Of a DNA stretch of 64,000 nucleotides, positions 39,469-49,409 are shown in pieces. The notes beneath the pieces are model-generated. The model was not told where the DNA came from, ran no database searches, and worked only from the letters and a program-made list of their open reading frames with translations. The stretch is taken from positions 2,848,501 to 2,912,500 of the forward strand of contig NZ_CP054916.1 of assembly GCF_013364155.1 (NCBI RefSeq), given 5' to 3'. Position 1 is the first letter of the stretch. Every line of letters starts with the position of its first letter. Both the position numbers and the translations under genes were made by a program. The stretch is from Streptomyces sp. NA02950 (lineage in GTDB: Bacteria; Actinomycetota; Actinomycetes; Streptomycetales; Streptomycetaceae).

Positions 39469-39534
39469 CCGACTTCGGCGTTGTATATACGGAGTGCAGT
39501 CATTCGGTGCCTGTATGTGGTGCCAGAGGCATGT

Positions 39535-40539
39535 CTACCCCGTCGTGGCCACCAGATGACGGAGCGACTCGCCGGACGCGAAGCGCGTCAACTGGTCGCG
39601 CAGCAGCCGCTTGGCACGCGGCAGGAACGCCGACGAGGGACCGCCCACGTGCGGGGTGATGAGCACTCCAGGAGCGTGCCACAGGGGATGCCCGGCGGGC
39701 AGCGGTTCGGGGTCGGTGACATCCAGCGCGGCGAGCAGCCGACCGGTCTCCACCTCGGCGAGCAGGGCCTTGGTGTCCACCACCGGGCCCCGTGAGACAT
39801 TCACCAGCAGCGCCCCGTCCTTCATGCGCGCCAGGAAGTCCGCCCCGGCCAGACCGCGGGTGGCCTCGGTCAGCGGGGTCACCAGCACCACCACATCGGC
39901 TTCCGGGAGCAGTTGGGGCAAGGAATCGATCGGGTGCACCGGACCGCGCTCGGTGGTGCGCGGGGAGCGCGCGACGCGCATCACCCGCTCGCATTCAAAA
40001 GGCACAAGCCGGTCCTCGATCGCACGGCCGATGGATCCGTATCCGACGATCAGAACGGACTTGTCGGCCAGCGCCGGACGGAACCCGGCCCGCCACTCCC
40101 CCGCGTCCTGGCCGCGGACGAAGTCGGGGATGCCGCGCAAGGACGCGAGGATCAGGGTCAGCGCCAGCTCGGCGGTGCTCGCGTCGTGCACCCCGCGCGC
40201 GTTGCACAGCCGCACGCCGGGCGGGAGACCGTCGAGCGCGGGCCGCATGTGGTCTATTCCGGCGGTGAGGGTCTGGATCACCTGGAGTTCGGTCATCTCG
40301 GGCAGCGGGCGGACGGCCACCTCCACGCCCTTCAGGTACGGCACGCAGTAGAAGGCGCAGCGGGCGGGGTCGGTGGGGAAGTCCGGACCGCCGTCCCAGA
40401 AGGCGTAGGAGAGGCCGTCGGGAAGACCGTCGATCTCCTCGGGCGGGATCGGCAGCCAGGCCAGCGGACGCGCGGAGTCCCCCGGAGAACCGTGAGACGG
40501 ATCGCGGTGCCGGAACGTATCGCTGTGGTCTGCGCTCAT
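39535..40539 (-). CDS. D-isomer specific 2-hydroxyacid dehydrogenase
   Basis: This 334-aa NAD(P)-dependent enzyme of the D-2-hydroxyacid dehydrogenase family reduces 2-oxo acids. The Rossmann motif is VLIVGYGSIGRAIEDRL. The catalytic Arg region is NVSRGPVVDTKALLAEVETG, and the Glu and His lie in ALDVTDPEPLPAGHPLW and VLITPHVGGPS. Closest in style to the GhrB/phosphoglycerate-dehydrogenase-like group; the substrate is unknown. It is divergent from the aldo/keto reductase gene, 74 nt apart. Confidence 0.88.
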   Translation of the reverse strand: MSADHSDTFRHRDPSHGSPGDSARPLAWLPIPPEEIDGLPDGLSYAFWDGGPDFPTDPARCAFYCVPYLKGVEVAVRPLPEMTELQVIQTLTAGIDHMRPALDGLPPGVRLCNARGVHDASTAELALTLILASLRGIPDFVRGQDAGEWRAGFRPALADKSVLIVGYGSIGRAIEDRLVPFECERVMRVARSPRTTERGPVHPIDSLPQLLPEADVVVLVTPLTEATRGLAGADFLARMKDGALLVNVSRGPVVDTKALLAEVETGRLLAALDVTDPEPLPAGHPLWHAPGVLITPHVGGPSSAFLPRAKRLLRDQLTRFASGESLRHLVATTG

Positions 40540-40613
40540 GCCAGGAGGCTATGCGAAAAGAGGTTCCCGGCAGAGGTTAGTTTTGGTGCGAGGAACGGGA
40601 GGGGTCAGGCCAG

Positions 40614-41618
40614 GTGGAGCGCAGGACAATCGGACCGGCGGCGCTCGAGGTGGGCGCGATCGGCCTCGGATGCATGCCCATGAGCTGGGCGTACACCGCT
40701 TCGCAGCGCAACGGCGAGGACTCGGTGCGCGCCGTGCACACCGCGCTCGACGCGGGCGCGAGCCTGCTGGACACCGCCGACATGTACGGACCGTTCACCA
40801 ATGAGCTGCTGGTGGGGCGGGTGCTCAAGGAACGGCGGGCGGACGCGTTCGTCTCCACCAAATGCGGACTGCTGGTGGGCGACCAGCACATCGTGGCCAA
40901 TGGTCGGCCCGGCTATGTGAAGCGGGCCTGTGACGCGTCGCTGCGACGGCTCCAGACCGATGTGATCGATCTCTACCAGCTCCACCGGGCCGACCCGGAG
41001 GTGCCGATAGAGGAGACCTGGGGCGCGATGGCGGAGCTGGTCGCCGCCGGGAAGGTACGGGCGCTGGGGCTGTGCGCGGTGGGCGCGCGGGCGCAGCGGC
41101 CGCGGCGGACGGGCGCGGGGATGCACGACGCCACGGTGCGGCAGCTGGAGCGGGTGCAGCAGGTCTTCCCGGTGGCCTGTGTGCAGGCGGAGCTGTCGGT
41201 GTGGTCACCGGAGGCGCTGGAGACGCTGGTGCCGTGGTGCTCCTCGCGCGGGGTCGGCTTCCTGGCCGCGATGCCGCTCGGCAACGGCTTCCTGAGCGGC
41301 ACGCTGACCCCGGGGTCGGGGTTCGAACCGGACGACATGCGCGCCCGCCACCCGCGCTTCACGGCCGAGATGATGGCGGCGAACCAGCCGATCGTGGTCG
41401 GGCTGCGGAGGGTGGCGCGGCGGCACGGGGAGTCGGTGACGGCGGCGCAGGTGGCGCTGGCGTGGCTGCTGGCGCAGGGACCGCATGTGGTGCCGGTGCC
41501 GGGTACGAAGCGGGAGCGGTGGGCGGCGGAGAACTGCGCGGCGGCCGGGGTGATGCTGACCGGCGAGGACCTGGTGGAGATCGAGCGGCTGCCGCGGGCG
41601 CGGGGGTCGTGGGACTGA
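40614..41618 (+). CDS. Aldo/keto reductase
   Basis: This 334-aa NADPH-dependent TIM-barrel oxidoreductase starts at GTG 40614. Family motifs are IGLGCMPMSWAYTASQ, DTADMYGPFTNELLVGRVLK (catalytic Asp and Tyr), the catalytic Lys in FVSTKCGLL, and the binding segment LYQLHRADPEVPIEETWGAM. Near the C-terminus PVPGTKRERWAAENCAA binds the cofactor phosphate. The substrate is unknown. The 3' part is very GC-rich. Confidence 0.88.
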   Translation: MERRTIGPAALEVGAIGLGCMPMSWAYTASQRNGEDSVRAVHTALDAGASLLDTADMYGPFTNELLVGRVLKERRADAFVSTKCGLLVGDQHIVANGRPGYVKRACDASLRRLQTDVIDLYQLHRADPEVPIEETWGAMAELVAAGKVRALGLCAVGARAQRPRRTGAGMHDATVRQLERVQQVFPVACVQAELSVWSPEALETLVPWCSSRGVGFLAAMPLGNGFLSGTLTPGSGFEPDDMRARHPRFTAEMMAANQPIVVGLRRVARRHGESVTAAQVALAWLLAQGPHVVPVPGTKRERWAAENCAAAGVMLTGEDLVEIERLPRARGSWD

Positions 41619-41731
41619 GGCCCGGGGGCCGGGATCCTGCATGATCGGTGAAGGGAACCCGGCGCGGGGCCGCGGTGTATAAGAATCAGTGTCGCGCCGC
41701 GGCACCTGTGCCCATGGAGAGGAATCCCACC

Positions 41732-42916
41732 GTGCGACGTCCCCGCGTCATCCCCGTCATCGCCGCCGCTGCCGCCACGCTGCTGCTCGTGGCCGGCTGC
41801 TCGTCCGACGGTGACAGCACCACCGGACCGGAGGACCGGAGGTCGTCTCCGGCGAAGCCGGGTTCCGAGAGCGATTCCGCTTCGCCCGGCGCACCGTCGC
41901 CCACCGCCTCCGCCGCGCCCCGGAAGGGGTCGGTGAAGGTCGAGCGCACCCTGACCACCAAGCTGGATTCGCCCTGGGGAGTGGCTCCGCTGCCCGGCGG
42001 GGATCTGCTGGTGTCCTCGCGGGACACCGGGAAGATCTTCAAGATCGCGGCGGACACCGGGAAGAAGACCGAGCTGGGGTCGGTCCCCGGGGTCTCCCCG
42101 GCGGGTGAGGGCGGTCTGCTGGGGCTGGCGGTCTCCTCCGACTTCGGCTCGGACCACATGGTGTACGCGTACTTCACCACCGATTCGGACAACCGCATCG
42201 CGCGGATGATGTACGACGACAAGCGCCCCGCGGGCGATCAGCTGGGCGCCCCGGACACCATCTTCAAGGGCATCCCCAAGGGCGCGATCCACAACGGCGG
42301 GCGGATCGCCTTCGGCCCGGACAAGATGCTCTACGCGGGCACGGGCGAGAGCGGGGACCGCGGACTCGCCCAGGACCTGGACTCCTTCGGCGGCAAGATC
42401 CTGCGGATGACCCCCGAGGGCGAGCCCGTCCATGGCAATCCGGATCCCGATTCGGTGGTCTATTCCTACGGCCACCGCAATGTCCAGGGCCTGGCCTGGG
42501 ACCGCGACAAACGGCTGTGGGCCTCCGAGTTCGGCCAGGACACCTGGGACGAGCTCAATCTGATCAAGCCGGGCAAGAACTACGGCTGGCCCGAGGCCGA
42601 GGGCAAGGCGGGAGAGAAGGCGTATGTCGATCCGCTCGAGCAGTGGAAGCCCACTGACGCCTCGCCCAGCGGTATCGCCATCGCCAAGGGTTCGGTGTGG
42701 ATGGCGGGGCTGCGCGGGGAGCGGCTGTGGCGCATTCCGCTGAAGGGCGAGCGGCCGGTGGCCAAGCCCCGGTCGTTCCTGGTCGGGAAGTACGGGCGGC
42801 TGCGGAGTGTGGTGGCCACGGACGACGGGGGGCTGTGGGTGACAACAAGCAATACGGACGGGCGGGGCGAGCCGGGCAAGCAGGACGACCGGATCCTGAA
42901 GCTCAAGATCACCTGA
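41732..42916 (+). CDS. PQQ-type sugar dehydrogenase (sorbosone dehydrogenase-like) lipoprotein
   Basis: This 394-aa exported lipoprotein has the signal VRRPRVIPVIAAAAATLLLV with lipobox VAGCSS. An acidic/Ser linker and a six-bladed beta-propeller of the glucose/sorbosone dehydrogenase family follow: SPWGVAPLPGGDLLVSSRDT, GEGGLLGLAVSSDFG, HNGGRIAFGPDKMLYAGTGE, YGHRNVQGLAWD, ELNLIKPGKNYGWPEAEG. The GTG at 41732 is chosen because GGAGAGG lies 9 nt upstream and the signal length fits. Whether PQQ is made by this organism cannot be told here. Confidence 0.87.
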   Translation: MRRPRVIPVIAAAAATLLLVAGCSSDGDSTTGPEDRRSSPAKPGSESDSASPGAPSPTASAAPRKGSVKVERTLTTKLDSPWGVAPLPGGDLLVSSRDTGKIFKIAADTGKKTELGSVPGVSPAGEGGLLGLAVSSDFGSDHMVYAYFTTDSDNRIARMMYDDKRPAGDQLGAPDTIFKGIPKGAIHNGGRIAFGPDKMLYAGTGESGDRGLAQDLDSFGGKILRMTPEGEPVHGNPDPDSVVYSYGHRNVQGLAWDRDKRLWASEFGQDTWDELNLIKPGKNYGWPEAEGKAGEKAYVDPLEQWKPTDASPSGIAIAKGSVWMAGLRGERLWRIPLKGERPVAKPRSFLVGKYGRLRSVVATDDGGLWVTTSNTDGRGEPGKQDDRILKLKIT

Positions 42917-43137
42917 GCGACGGCGGGCTTCGGCCGACGGCAAGCTCCGGACGGCGGTGGGCTCGGGCGACGGCGACGGCGGGGGCGGGGACGGGCTCCG
43001 GCTGACGGTGGGCTCCGGGCGGGGGAGGGCGGGGACAGGCGGACGGCCGCGGTGTTCGCCGGAGATGTCATGGCGCGCCCGATTCCGGGCGGCGTCTGCC
43101 TACACTGGCCGCAGCCGTACACCCAACGGGGGTCGCC

Positions 43138-43305
43138 ATGTTCAACCTCATCGAGGAACTGTTCGCGCCCGGCCGCAAGCACACCGAGGAAGAGCGCAAC
43201 CGGCTGGAGGTCACCCTGGACGAGGTGGGCAGCAGTGATCCGGGGAAGGGCCCTATAGACCTCGAGTCCGGCCGGGTGGTGATCCGGCCTCGCGAGGCCG
43301 GCTGA
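43138..43305 (+). CDS. DUF6191-like 55-residue protein
   Basis: This short ORF starts MFNLIEELFAPGRKHTEEER and ends SGRVVIRPREAG, with GGGGG before the ATG. The pattern (an N-terminal FNxxEELFxPGxxH helix, then LDEVGSSDPGKGPIDLESG) is that of a tiny protein family common in actinobacteria, of unknown function. It stands alone between the sorbosone-dehydrogenase-like gene and the convergent LAL gene. Confidence 0.75.
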   Translation: MFNLIEELFAPGRKHTEEERNRLEVTLDEVGSSDPGKGPIDLESGRVVIRPREAG

Positions 43306-43380
43306 GCCGAACCCCGCGCGGTCGGCGGGCCTCCGGCCCGAGCCACCGGCCGTCCACCGGCACCCCGACCCGGTCCCCCG

Positions 43381-46300
43381 TCAGCGGGCCACCGCGCCGT
43401 CGGCCAGACCGTCGACCACCCGCAACCGGTGGGCCAGGGCGGCGGCCTCACCGCGGCCCGAGACGCCCAGCTTCGCCAGGATGTTGGAGACATGCACACT
43501 CGCCGTCTTCGGCGAGATGAACAGCTCCTCGGCGATCTGGCGGTTGCTGTGGCCCGCGGCGACCAGCCGCAGCACATCGCGCTCGCGGGGCGTCAGCCCC
43601 AACTCCGCTGCGGGGTCGGCGGGTTCGGGGGCCGGGGGATGCGCGGGAGTGGCCGCCATGGGAAGCGCGCGGGTGCCGGTCGCCGGGGCGGCGAGCGCGG
43701 CGCGGGTGGCCGCGGGAGCCAGCGGCAGCCGGGCGCGCCGGGCCAGCAGCTCGATCTCCTCGCGCAGCGGGCGTGCCCCGAGCCGCTCGGCCACGGCATG
43801 TGCCTGGGCGAGGAGTTCGGCGGCCTGCTCGCGTCCGCGGGTGTCCGCCGGACCGCGGCCCGCGTCGAGCAGCGCCTCCGCCCAGCGGTGCCGGGCGCGG
43901 GCCAGCGGATACGGCCGGTCCAGCGCGGCGAAGGCATCGGTGGCCTCGGCCCACTGGTCGGGGCGGCTGTGCCCCTTGGCGCGCCCCAGCTCGGCCTGGA
44001 GCATCGCGGCGTAGGCCCGCCACATCGGTACGGACTGGGCAAGCCCCTTGGCGGCCGCGGCGATCCGGGCCAGTGTGGCGGCCCGGCCGGGCTCGGCGGT
44101 GGGCAGTCCGCGCGTGGCGGTCTCGGCGGAGGCCGCGATGTTCAGCAGCGGCCAGGCGTAGCGCTGCATCCCGGGCGGGAATCCGGCCTCCAGCGCCTGG
44201 TCCAGCAGGGCCCGGACCTCCAGGATGCGGCCGCGTCCGGACGCCAGCTCCATGGCGAACCCCATGGTCTGGATGGTGTACTGCGGTTCGTAGTTGTGGG
44301 AGCCGAAGTGTTCGCGGGCCGCGGTGAGTTCACGCTCCGCCGCGTCCCAGTCGCCGCGCATCAGGGCCAGCTGGGCCAGCCGGTTGGAGGCGGTGCCGCG
44401 CGGTTTGGTGCCCAGGGCGAGCCGCAGGGCCTTCCGGGCCGCCTTCTCCGCCGCGCACACCCGGCCCAGGGAGAACCACGACTCCGCGAGGTTGCCGTAC
44501 ACCCAGGCCCGGGAGTCCACCAGCCCGAAGCGGTCCAGGACCCGGTCACCCTCCTCCGACGCCGCGACCGCCTCCGCCGATCTGCCGACGCCCTCCAGCG
44601 CGGAGGCCAGATTGACGTAGCAGCGCCCCAGGACGCTGATGTCGCCCAGGTCCACGGCCCGTGCGCAGACCTCGCGCATTTCGGTCAGTCCGCGCTCGGT
44701 GTCGCCCGAGTCGCCGGTGAAGTAGCCCAGCGTCAGCCGGGCGTGCAGTCCGGTGCTCTCCGCACCGACCATCCGGGCCAGTTCCACCGCCCGCTCGGCG
44801 ACGGCCAGCCCGTGCGGCCCCGGGCGGTGGGTCATGGTCCAGCCCGCCATATGGGCCATGACCTCGGCGTGCACGGGGGACGGCGGCAGTCCGCGCACCA
44901 GCTCCTGGGCGCGGCTCAGCTCCTCCCACCCGTCGCCGCGCGCCATGGACTCCAGCAGCTTGGACTGCTGGGTCCAGAACCAGGCGGCCCGCAGCGGATC
45001 GGCGTCGCCCTTCGCCAGCTTCCGCAGGGCCTTCTTGCTGACGGCCAGGGCGCGTTCGGGCTGGCCGGACATATGGGCGGCCACCACCACCTCGGCGAGC
45101 AGGTCGAGATGGCGCAGGGCCTCGTCCTCGCTGCCGTAGGGCGGATAGGCCTCGGCGTAGCCCAGGGGCCGCTGGGTCTCGCGGATCTCCTTGGGGGTGT
45201 CCTCCCACAGTTCCATGGCCCGCTCCAGCAGCCGCAGCTGCTCGGCGTGGGCATAGCGCCTGCGGGCTTCGGCGGCGGCCCGGAGCACGGCGGGCAGTGC
45301 CTTGGCCGGATCGTGGGCGTGGTACCAGTAGCTGGCCAGCCGGGCGGCCCGCTCATCGGGGCGCACCAGGGAGGGTTCGGCCTCCAGGGCCTCGGCGAGC
45401 TGCCGGTTGAGCCGGGAACGCTCACCGGGCAGCAGATCGTCGACGACGGCCTCGCGCACCAGCGCGTGCCGGAAGCGGTAGCCGCTCTCGTCGGCCGTGG
45501 GCTGGACGATGTTGGCGCCGACGGCCGAGCGCAGCGCGTCGATCAGATCGTCCTCGTCGAACCGGGCGACGCTGCGCAGCAGCGGGTACTCGACGGCCGA
45601 GCCGCCCTCGGCGAGGATCCGCACCACCGCCTGCGACTCCTCGGGCAGTGCCTCGACCCGCACCAGCAGCAGATCGCGCAGCGATTCGCTGAGCCCCCTG
45701 CTACAGCCCTCGTTGAGGGAGCGGGCGATCTCCTCGACGAAGAAGGCGTTGCCGTCGCTGCGCTTGAAGATCCGGTCGACCAGCTGGCGTTCGGGCTCCC
45801 TGCCGTTGATCCCGGTGATCTGGTCCCGTACCTCGCCGTGGTTGAAGCGGGCCAGTTCGATCCGCTGGACCTCGCGCATCCGGTCGACCTCGGCGAGGAA
45901 CGGCCGCAGCGGATGGCGGCGGTGGATGTCGTCGGAGCGGTAGGTGGCGACGACCAGCAGCCGGGCGCTGAGCAGCGAGCGGAAGAGATAGGCGAGCAGT
46001 TCCCGGGTGGAGCGGTCGGCCCAGTGCAGGTCTTCGATGGCGACCACGAGGGTGCGCGTCGAGGCCAGCCGCTCCAACAGCCGGACGGTGAGCTCGAAGA
46101 GCCGGGCCCGTCCGTCCCCGTCGTGGGACTCACGGGCGGGCTCGCCCAGTTCGGGCAGCAGCCGGGCCAGCTCGCCCTCCTGTCCGGCGGCGGCTCCGTC
46201 CAGCTCGGGGCCCAGCTTGCGCCGCAGGGAGCGCAGCACGGTGGAGACGGGGGCGAACGGCAGCCCGTCGGCGCCGATTTCGACGCAGCCACCGGTGGCC

Positions 46301-46557
46301 GCGACCGCCCCGGTGGCCACGGCGGCGGCCAGGAACTCGTCGACCAGCCGGGTCTTGCCGACCCCCGCCTCGCCACCGATCAGCAGCACCTGCGGCTCGC
46401 CCGTGGTGGCGCGGGCGAGCGCGTCGTCGAGGAGGGACAGTTCCTCGGTGCGGCCGACGAACACCGGGCTGACAGACGTGGTGTGCACGTCGTCGAGGAT
46501 CGCACAGGAGTCCGACGTTCGGGCACTGACTTTCCCGGCGGCCCCCATGGTCGTCAT
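43381..46557 (-). CDS. LAL-family (LuxR) transcriptional regulator with AAA ATPase
   Basis: This 1058-aa protein is a large ATP-binding LuxR regulator. The N-terminal AAA domain has Walker A LIGGEAGVGKTRLVDEF and Walker B TLVVAIEDLHWADRSTRELL, and the middle is a long TPR-like alpha-helical array. The C-terminal LuxR HTH is LTPRERDVLRLVAAGHSNRQ then IAEELFISPKTASVHVSNIL. MalT/LAL proteins usually activate metabolic or antibiotic genes. The start is the ATG at 46557; a GTG at 46488 is an alternative. It follows a 64-residue ORF by 17 nt. Confidence 0.9.
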   Translation of the reverse strand: MTTMGAAGKVSARTSDSCAILDDVHTTSVSPVFVGRTEELSLLDDALARATTGEPQVLLIGGEAGVGKTRLVDEFLAAAVATGAVAATGGCVEIGADGLPFAPVSTVLRSLRRKLGPELDGAAAGQEGELARLLPELGEPARESHDGDGRARLFELTVRLLERLASTRTLVVAIEDLHWADRSTRELLAYLFRSLLSARLLVVATYRSDDIHRRHPLRPFLAEVDRMREVQRIELARFNHGEVRDQITGINGREPERQLVDRIFKRSDGNAFFVEEIARSLNEGCSRGLSESLRDLLLVRVEALPEESQAVVRILAEGGSAVEYPLLRSVARFDEDDLIDALRSAVGANIVQPTADESGYRFRHALVREAVVDDLLPGERSRLNRQLAEALEAEPSLVRPDERAARLASYWYHAHDPAKALPAVLRAAAEARRRYAHAEQLRLLERAMELWEDTPKEIRETQRPLGYAEAYPPYGSEDEALRHLDLLAEVVVAAHMSGQPERALAVSKKALRKLAKGDADPLRAAWFWTQQSKLLESMARGDGWEELSRAQELVRGLPPSPVHAEVMAHMAGWTMTHRPGPHGLAVAERAVELARMVGAESTGLHARLTLGYFTGDSGDTERGLTEMREVCARAVDLGDISVLGRCYVNLASALEGVGRSAEAVAASEEGDRVLDRFGLVDSRAWVYGNLAESWFSLGRVCAAEKAARKALRLALGTKPRGTASNRLAQLALMRGDWDAAERELTAAREHFGSHNYEPQYTIQTMGFAMELASGRGRILEVRALLDQALEAGFPPGMQRYAWPLLNIAASAETATRGLPTAEPGRAATLARIAAAAKGLAQSVPMWRAYAAMLQAELGRAKGHSRPDQWAEATDAFAALDRPYPLARARHRWAEALLDAGRGPADTRGREQAAELLAQAHAVAERLGARPLREEIELLARRARLPLAPAATRAALAAPATGTRALPMAATPAHPPAPEPADPAAELGLTPRERDVLRLVAAGHSNRQIAEELFISPKTASVHVSNILAKLGVSGRGEAAALAHRLRVVDGLADGAVAR

Positions 46558-46573
46558 GGCGCGGAAGCCGTGG

Positions 46574-46768
46574 TCAGGCCGCGGTGCCGTAGGACCGGGA
46601 GGGGCGGTGTCCGTGGCCGGACCGGCGTATCCGCCTCACCCGCCCTCCGGATTCCGGTTCCGCGGACCGGCCGCGGCGTCCGGCGGCGGCCTCGCGGACC
46701 AGGCGCCGGGCGGCGGCCTCGCGCAGCAGCTCGGCCTCACGGACGCGGTGGAGCTCGTAGTGCAGCAT
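46574..46768 (-). CDS. Small 64-residue Arg-rich protein
   Basis: This 64-residue ORF starts MLHYELHRVREAELLREAAA with AGGGGGAA before the ATG. It has an amphipathic N-terminal helix and an Arg/Gly-rich tail. Small proteins with a similar (M/F)HYELHxxRxAEL start occur widely in Streptomyces, with no known function to my knowledge. It precedes the LAL gene by 17 nt and probably shares its transcript. Confidence 0.65.
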   Translation of the reverse strand: MLHYELHRVREAELLREAAARRLVREAAAGRRGRSAEPESGGRVRRIRRSGHGHRPSRSYGTAA

Positions 46769-47014
46769 GGTGTTCCCCCTGGTGACGAGGTGTTCTGAAG
46801 CTCTTCGAAGGTGACTCCACTCTCGTTCGCCAGAGGGGCCCGGCACATCGGGAGGCTGCCCGATCTTCACGGGGCCGGGGGACTTAGGTACACGGGCGGA
46901 CCGGGGCAGGGGCCTTAGACAGGTCCTTAGGCGGAGCCCCGGACGGGCTTGCGGGCGCCGGGCGGCGGGCCGTACCCACCTCAGACGGTCCCCGCACACC
47001 CGGCGGCCACCGCC

Positions 47015-49249
47015 TCAGACGCCGCCCCGCGTCCCCGCGTCGGCGTGCCGCGTGTCCCGCTGTCCGGGCAGGGTCACCGGACCGGCGGCCGCGCTCTCCC
47101 CCTCGATGCTGATCCGCGGCAGCAGCCGCTCCAGCCAGCCCGGCAGCCACCAGTTGGCACCGCCGAGCAGATGCATCAGGGCGGGCACCAGCAGGGTGCG
47201 CAGCACGAAGGCGTCCAGGGCGACGGCGGCGGCGAGCCCGATGCCGAACATCGCGATGATCCGGTCGCCGCTGAGCACGAAGGCGGAGAAGACGGCGATC
47301 ATGATGACGGCGGCGGAATTGATGACCCGGCTGGTCTCGGCGAGGCCGACCCGGACCGCGACCCGGTTGTCCCGGGTGTGCTGCCACTCCTCGTACATCC
47401 GGCTGACCAGGAAGACCTGGTAGTCCATGGAGAGCCCGAAGAGCACCGAGACCATGATCACCGGCAGGAAGGGTTCGATCGGGCCCGCCCGTCCCAGCCC
47501 CAGCAGCTCGCTCCCCCACCCCCATTGGAAGATCGCGACGACCACCCCGAAGGACGACGCGACGGCGGCCACGTTCATGGCCGCCGCCTTGACGGGGATG
47601 CCGATGCTGCGGAACGCGAGCAGCAGCAGCACACAGCCGAGCGCCACCACCACCCCCACGAACAGCGGCAGCTTGGCGACGATCACCCCGGCGAAGTCGT
47701 CGTAGCCCGCGGTCAGTCCGCCCACGTACACCCGCAGCGAACTGCCCCGCTCGGCCTCGGGCAGCACTTCGGTGCGCAGCCGGTCGACGAGCCGGGAGGT
47801 GGTCTCGGCCTGCGGGGCGGTCTTCGGGACGACGGTGATGAGTCCGGTGTCGCCACCGCCGCCGAGGTCCGCGGCGCTCACCGACGCCACCCCCTCGGTG
47901 GTGCGCAGGGTGTGGGGCAGCCGGGTGAAGGCCATCCGGTCGTCCGCCCCGTCGATCCGGCCGATGAGTGTGAGCGGGCCGTTGAAGCCGGGCCCGAACC
48001 CCTCGGCGAGCAGGTCGTAGGAGCGCCGGGTGGTGGCGTCGGCGGGGTTGTTGCCCTGGTCGGAGGTGCCCAGATGGAGGGAGAAGGTGGGCAGGGCGAA
48101 CAGCAGCACCACGGCGGCGGCGACTCCGCCCAGCAGTGTGGGGCGGCGCTCGACCAGGGCCGCCCAGCGGGTGGCGAGGCCGCGGTTCCGCACCGGCCGC
48201 GGACCGTGCTCGGCCAGCCGGGCGCGTTCCCGCCGGTTCAGGGCCTTGGTGCCGATCAGCCCGAGCAGTGCGGGCAGCAGGGTGAGCGAGGCGGCGACGG
48301 TGCAGGCGACCGTGAGCGAGGCCGCCACCGCGACCCCGTTGAGGAAATTCAGCCGCAGCACCAGCATGCCGAGGAGCGCGAGACAGACGGTGGCCCCCGC
48401 GAAGACCACCGCACGGCCGGAGGTGGCCACCGCACGCCGCGCGGCCTCGTCGACGGACAGCCCGCGCCGCAGACCCCGGCGGTGCCGGGTGACGATGAAC
48501 AGCGCGTAGTCGATCCCGACGCCGAGGCCGATCAGCACCCCGAGCATGGGCGCGAAGTCGGCCACGGTCATCGTGTGGCCGAGCAGTCCGATGGCCGCGT
48601 AGGCGGTGCCGACGCCGATGAGCGCGGTGGCGATCGGCAGCAGGGCCGCGGCGAACGAGCCGAAGGCGAGGAAGAGGACGACGGCGGCCACCGCGACCCC
48701 GATGATCTCGCTCAGATGCGCGGAGCCGGAGCTCTCGGTGAGGCTCGCGCCCGCCCCGCCCATCTCGACCTGGAGTCCGGGAAGTCCGCGAGCGGCGGAA
48801 CGTGCGGTGTCCAGCACCCGGCGCACCTCGGCCTCGCCCAGGTCGGTCGCGGGTTTGCGGAAGACGACGGTGGCGTAGGCGGTGTGCCGGTCGGCGCTGA
48901 TCCGGCCGCCGCCCTCGTCGCCGTACGGGCCGGTCGCGGAGACAACGCCGGGCAGCCGCGCGATCCGGTGCAGCGCCGTGGTCATCCGCTGCTCAATGTC
49001 TTTGGAGGCCACGGTTCCGGCGGATGCGGCGGTGTGCCAGACGAGGGTGTCGCTGTCGCCGGAACGGTCGGGGAAGCGCTGTTCCAGCAGGGCGGAGACC
49101 GTGGAGGACTCGGTCCCCGGGATGTCGTAGTTGTTGGAGTACGCGGAACCGGCCGCGCCCGCCGCCGAGGCGACTCCCGCGAAGGCCGCCAGCCACATCA
49201 CGATGACGAGGACGGGGCGCCTGAGACACCACCGGGCGAGTGTGGCCAT
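47015..49249 (-). CDS. MMPL/RND-family membrane transporter
   Basis: This 744-aa transporter of the MMPL subgroup of RND permeases has a duplicated layout: one TM helix (LVIVMWLAAFAGVASAAGAA), an extracellular domain, five TM helices, then the same again. Conserved elements include the proton-relay region MLGVLIGLGVGIDYALFIVT and its counterpart MVSVLFGLSMDYQVFLVSRM. The C-terminus ends with a basic tail. It may export lipids or small molecules; no partner gene tells which. The ATG at 49249 fits the first TM. Confidence 0.9.
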   Translation of the reverse strand: MATLARWCLRRPVLVIVMWLAAFAGVASAAGAAGSAYSNNYDIPGTESSTVSALLEQRFPDRSGDSDTLVWHTAASAGTVASKDIEQRMTTALHRIARLPGVVSATGPYGDEGGGRISADRHTAYATVVFRKPATDLGEAEVRRVLDTARSAARGLPGLQVEMGGAGASLTESSGSAHLSEIIGVAVAAVVLFLAFGSFAAALLPIATALIGVGTAYAAIGLLGHTMTVADFAPMLGVLIGLGVGIDYALFIVTRHRRGLRRGLSVDEAARRAVATSGRAVVFAGATVCLALLGMLVLRLNFLNGVAVAASLTVACTVAASLTLLPALLGLIGTKALNRRERARLAEHGPRPVRNRGLATRWAALVERRPTLLGGVAAAVVLLFALPTFSLHLGTSDQGNNPADATTRRSYDLLAEGFGPGFNGPLTLIGRIDGADDRMAFTRLPHTLRTTEGVASVSAADLGGGGDTGLITVVPKTAPQAETTSRLVDRLRTEVLPEAERGSSLRVYVGGLTAGYDDFAGVIVAKLPLFVGVVVALGCVLLLLAFRSIGIPVKAAAMNVAAVASSFGVVVAIFQWGWGSELLGLGRAGPIEPFLPVIMVSVLFGLSMDYQVFLVSRMYEEWQHTRDNRVAVRVGLAETSRVINSAAVIMIAVFSAFVLSGDRIIAMFGIGLAAAVALDAFVLRTLLVPALMHLLGGANWWLPGWLERLLPRISIEGESAAAGPVTLPGQRDTRHADAGTRGGV

Positions 49250-49409
49250 GGCTGCTTTCCGGGTACCGCGCCGGTCTCGCGCGGCTCCCGGCGGTGGCCG
49301 GATCCGTGGCGGTGAGCGCGTGATGTGGTTGTGACCTGTGCACTCTGCCAGCAGGAAAAGATCCTTTGTCCCGTTTGTGGCGATCACCACATTCCTGGCG
49401 GAGAGCTGG

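Noticed and set aside
43326..43340. CGGGCC-TCC-GGCCCG hairpin before the end of the LAL gene as a terminator
   Set aside because: Only six base pairs and no U-run, too weak to call.
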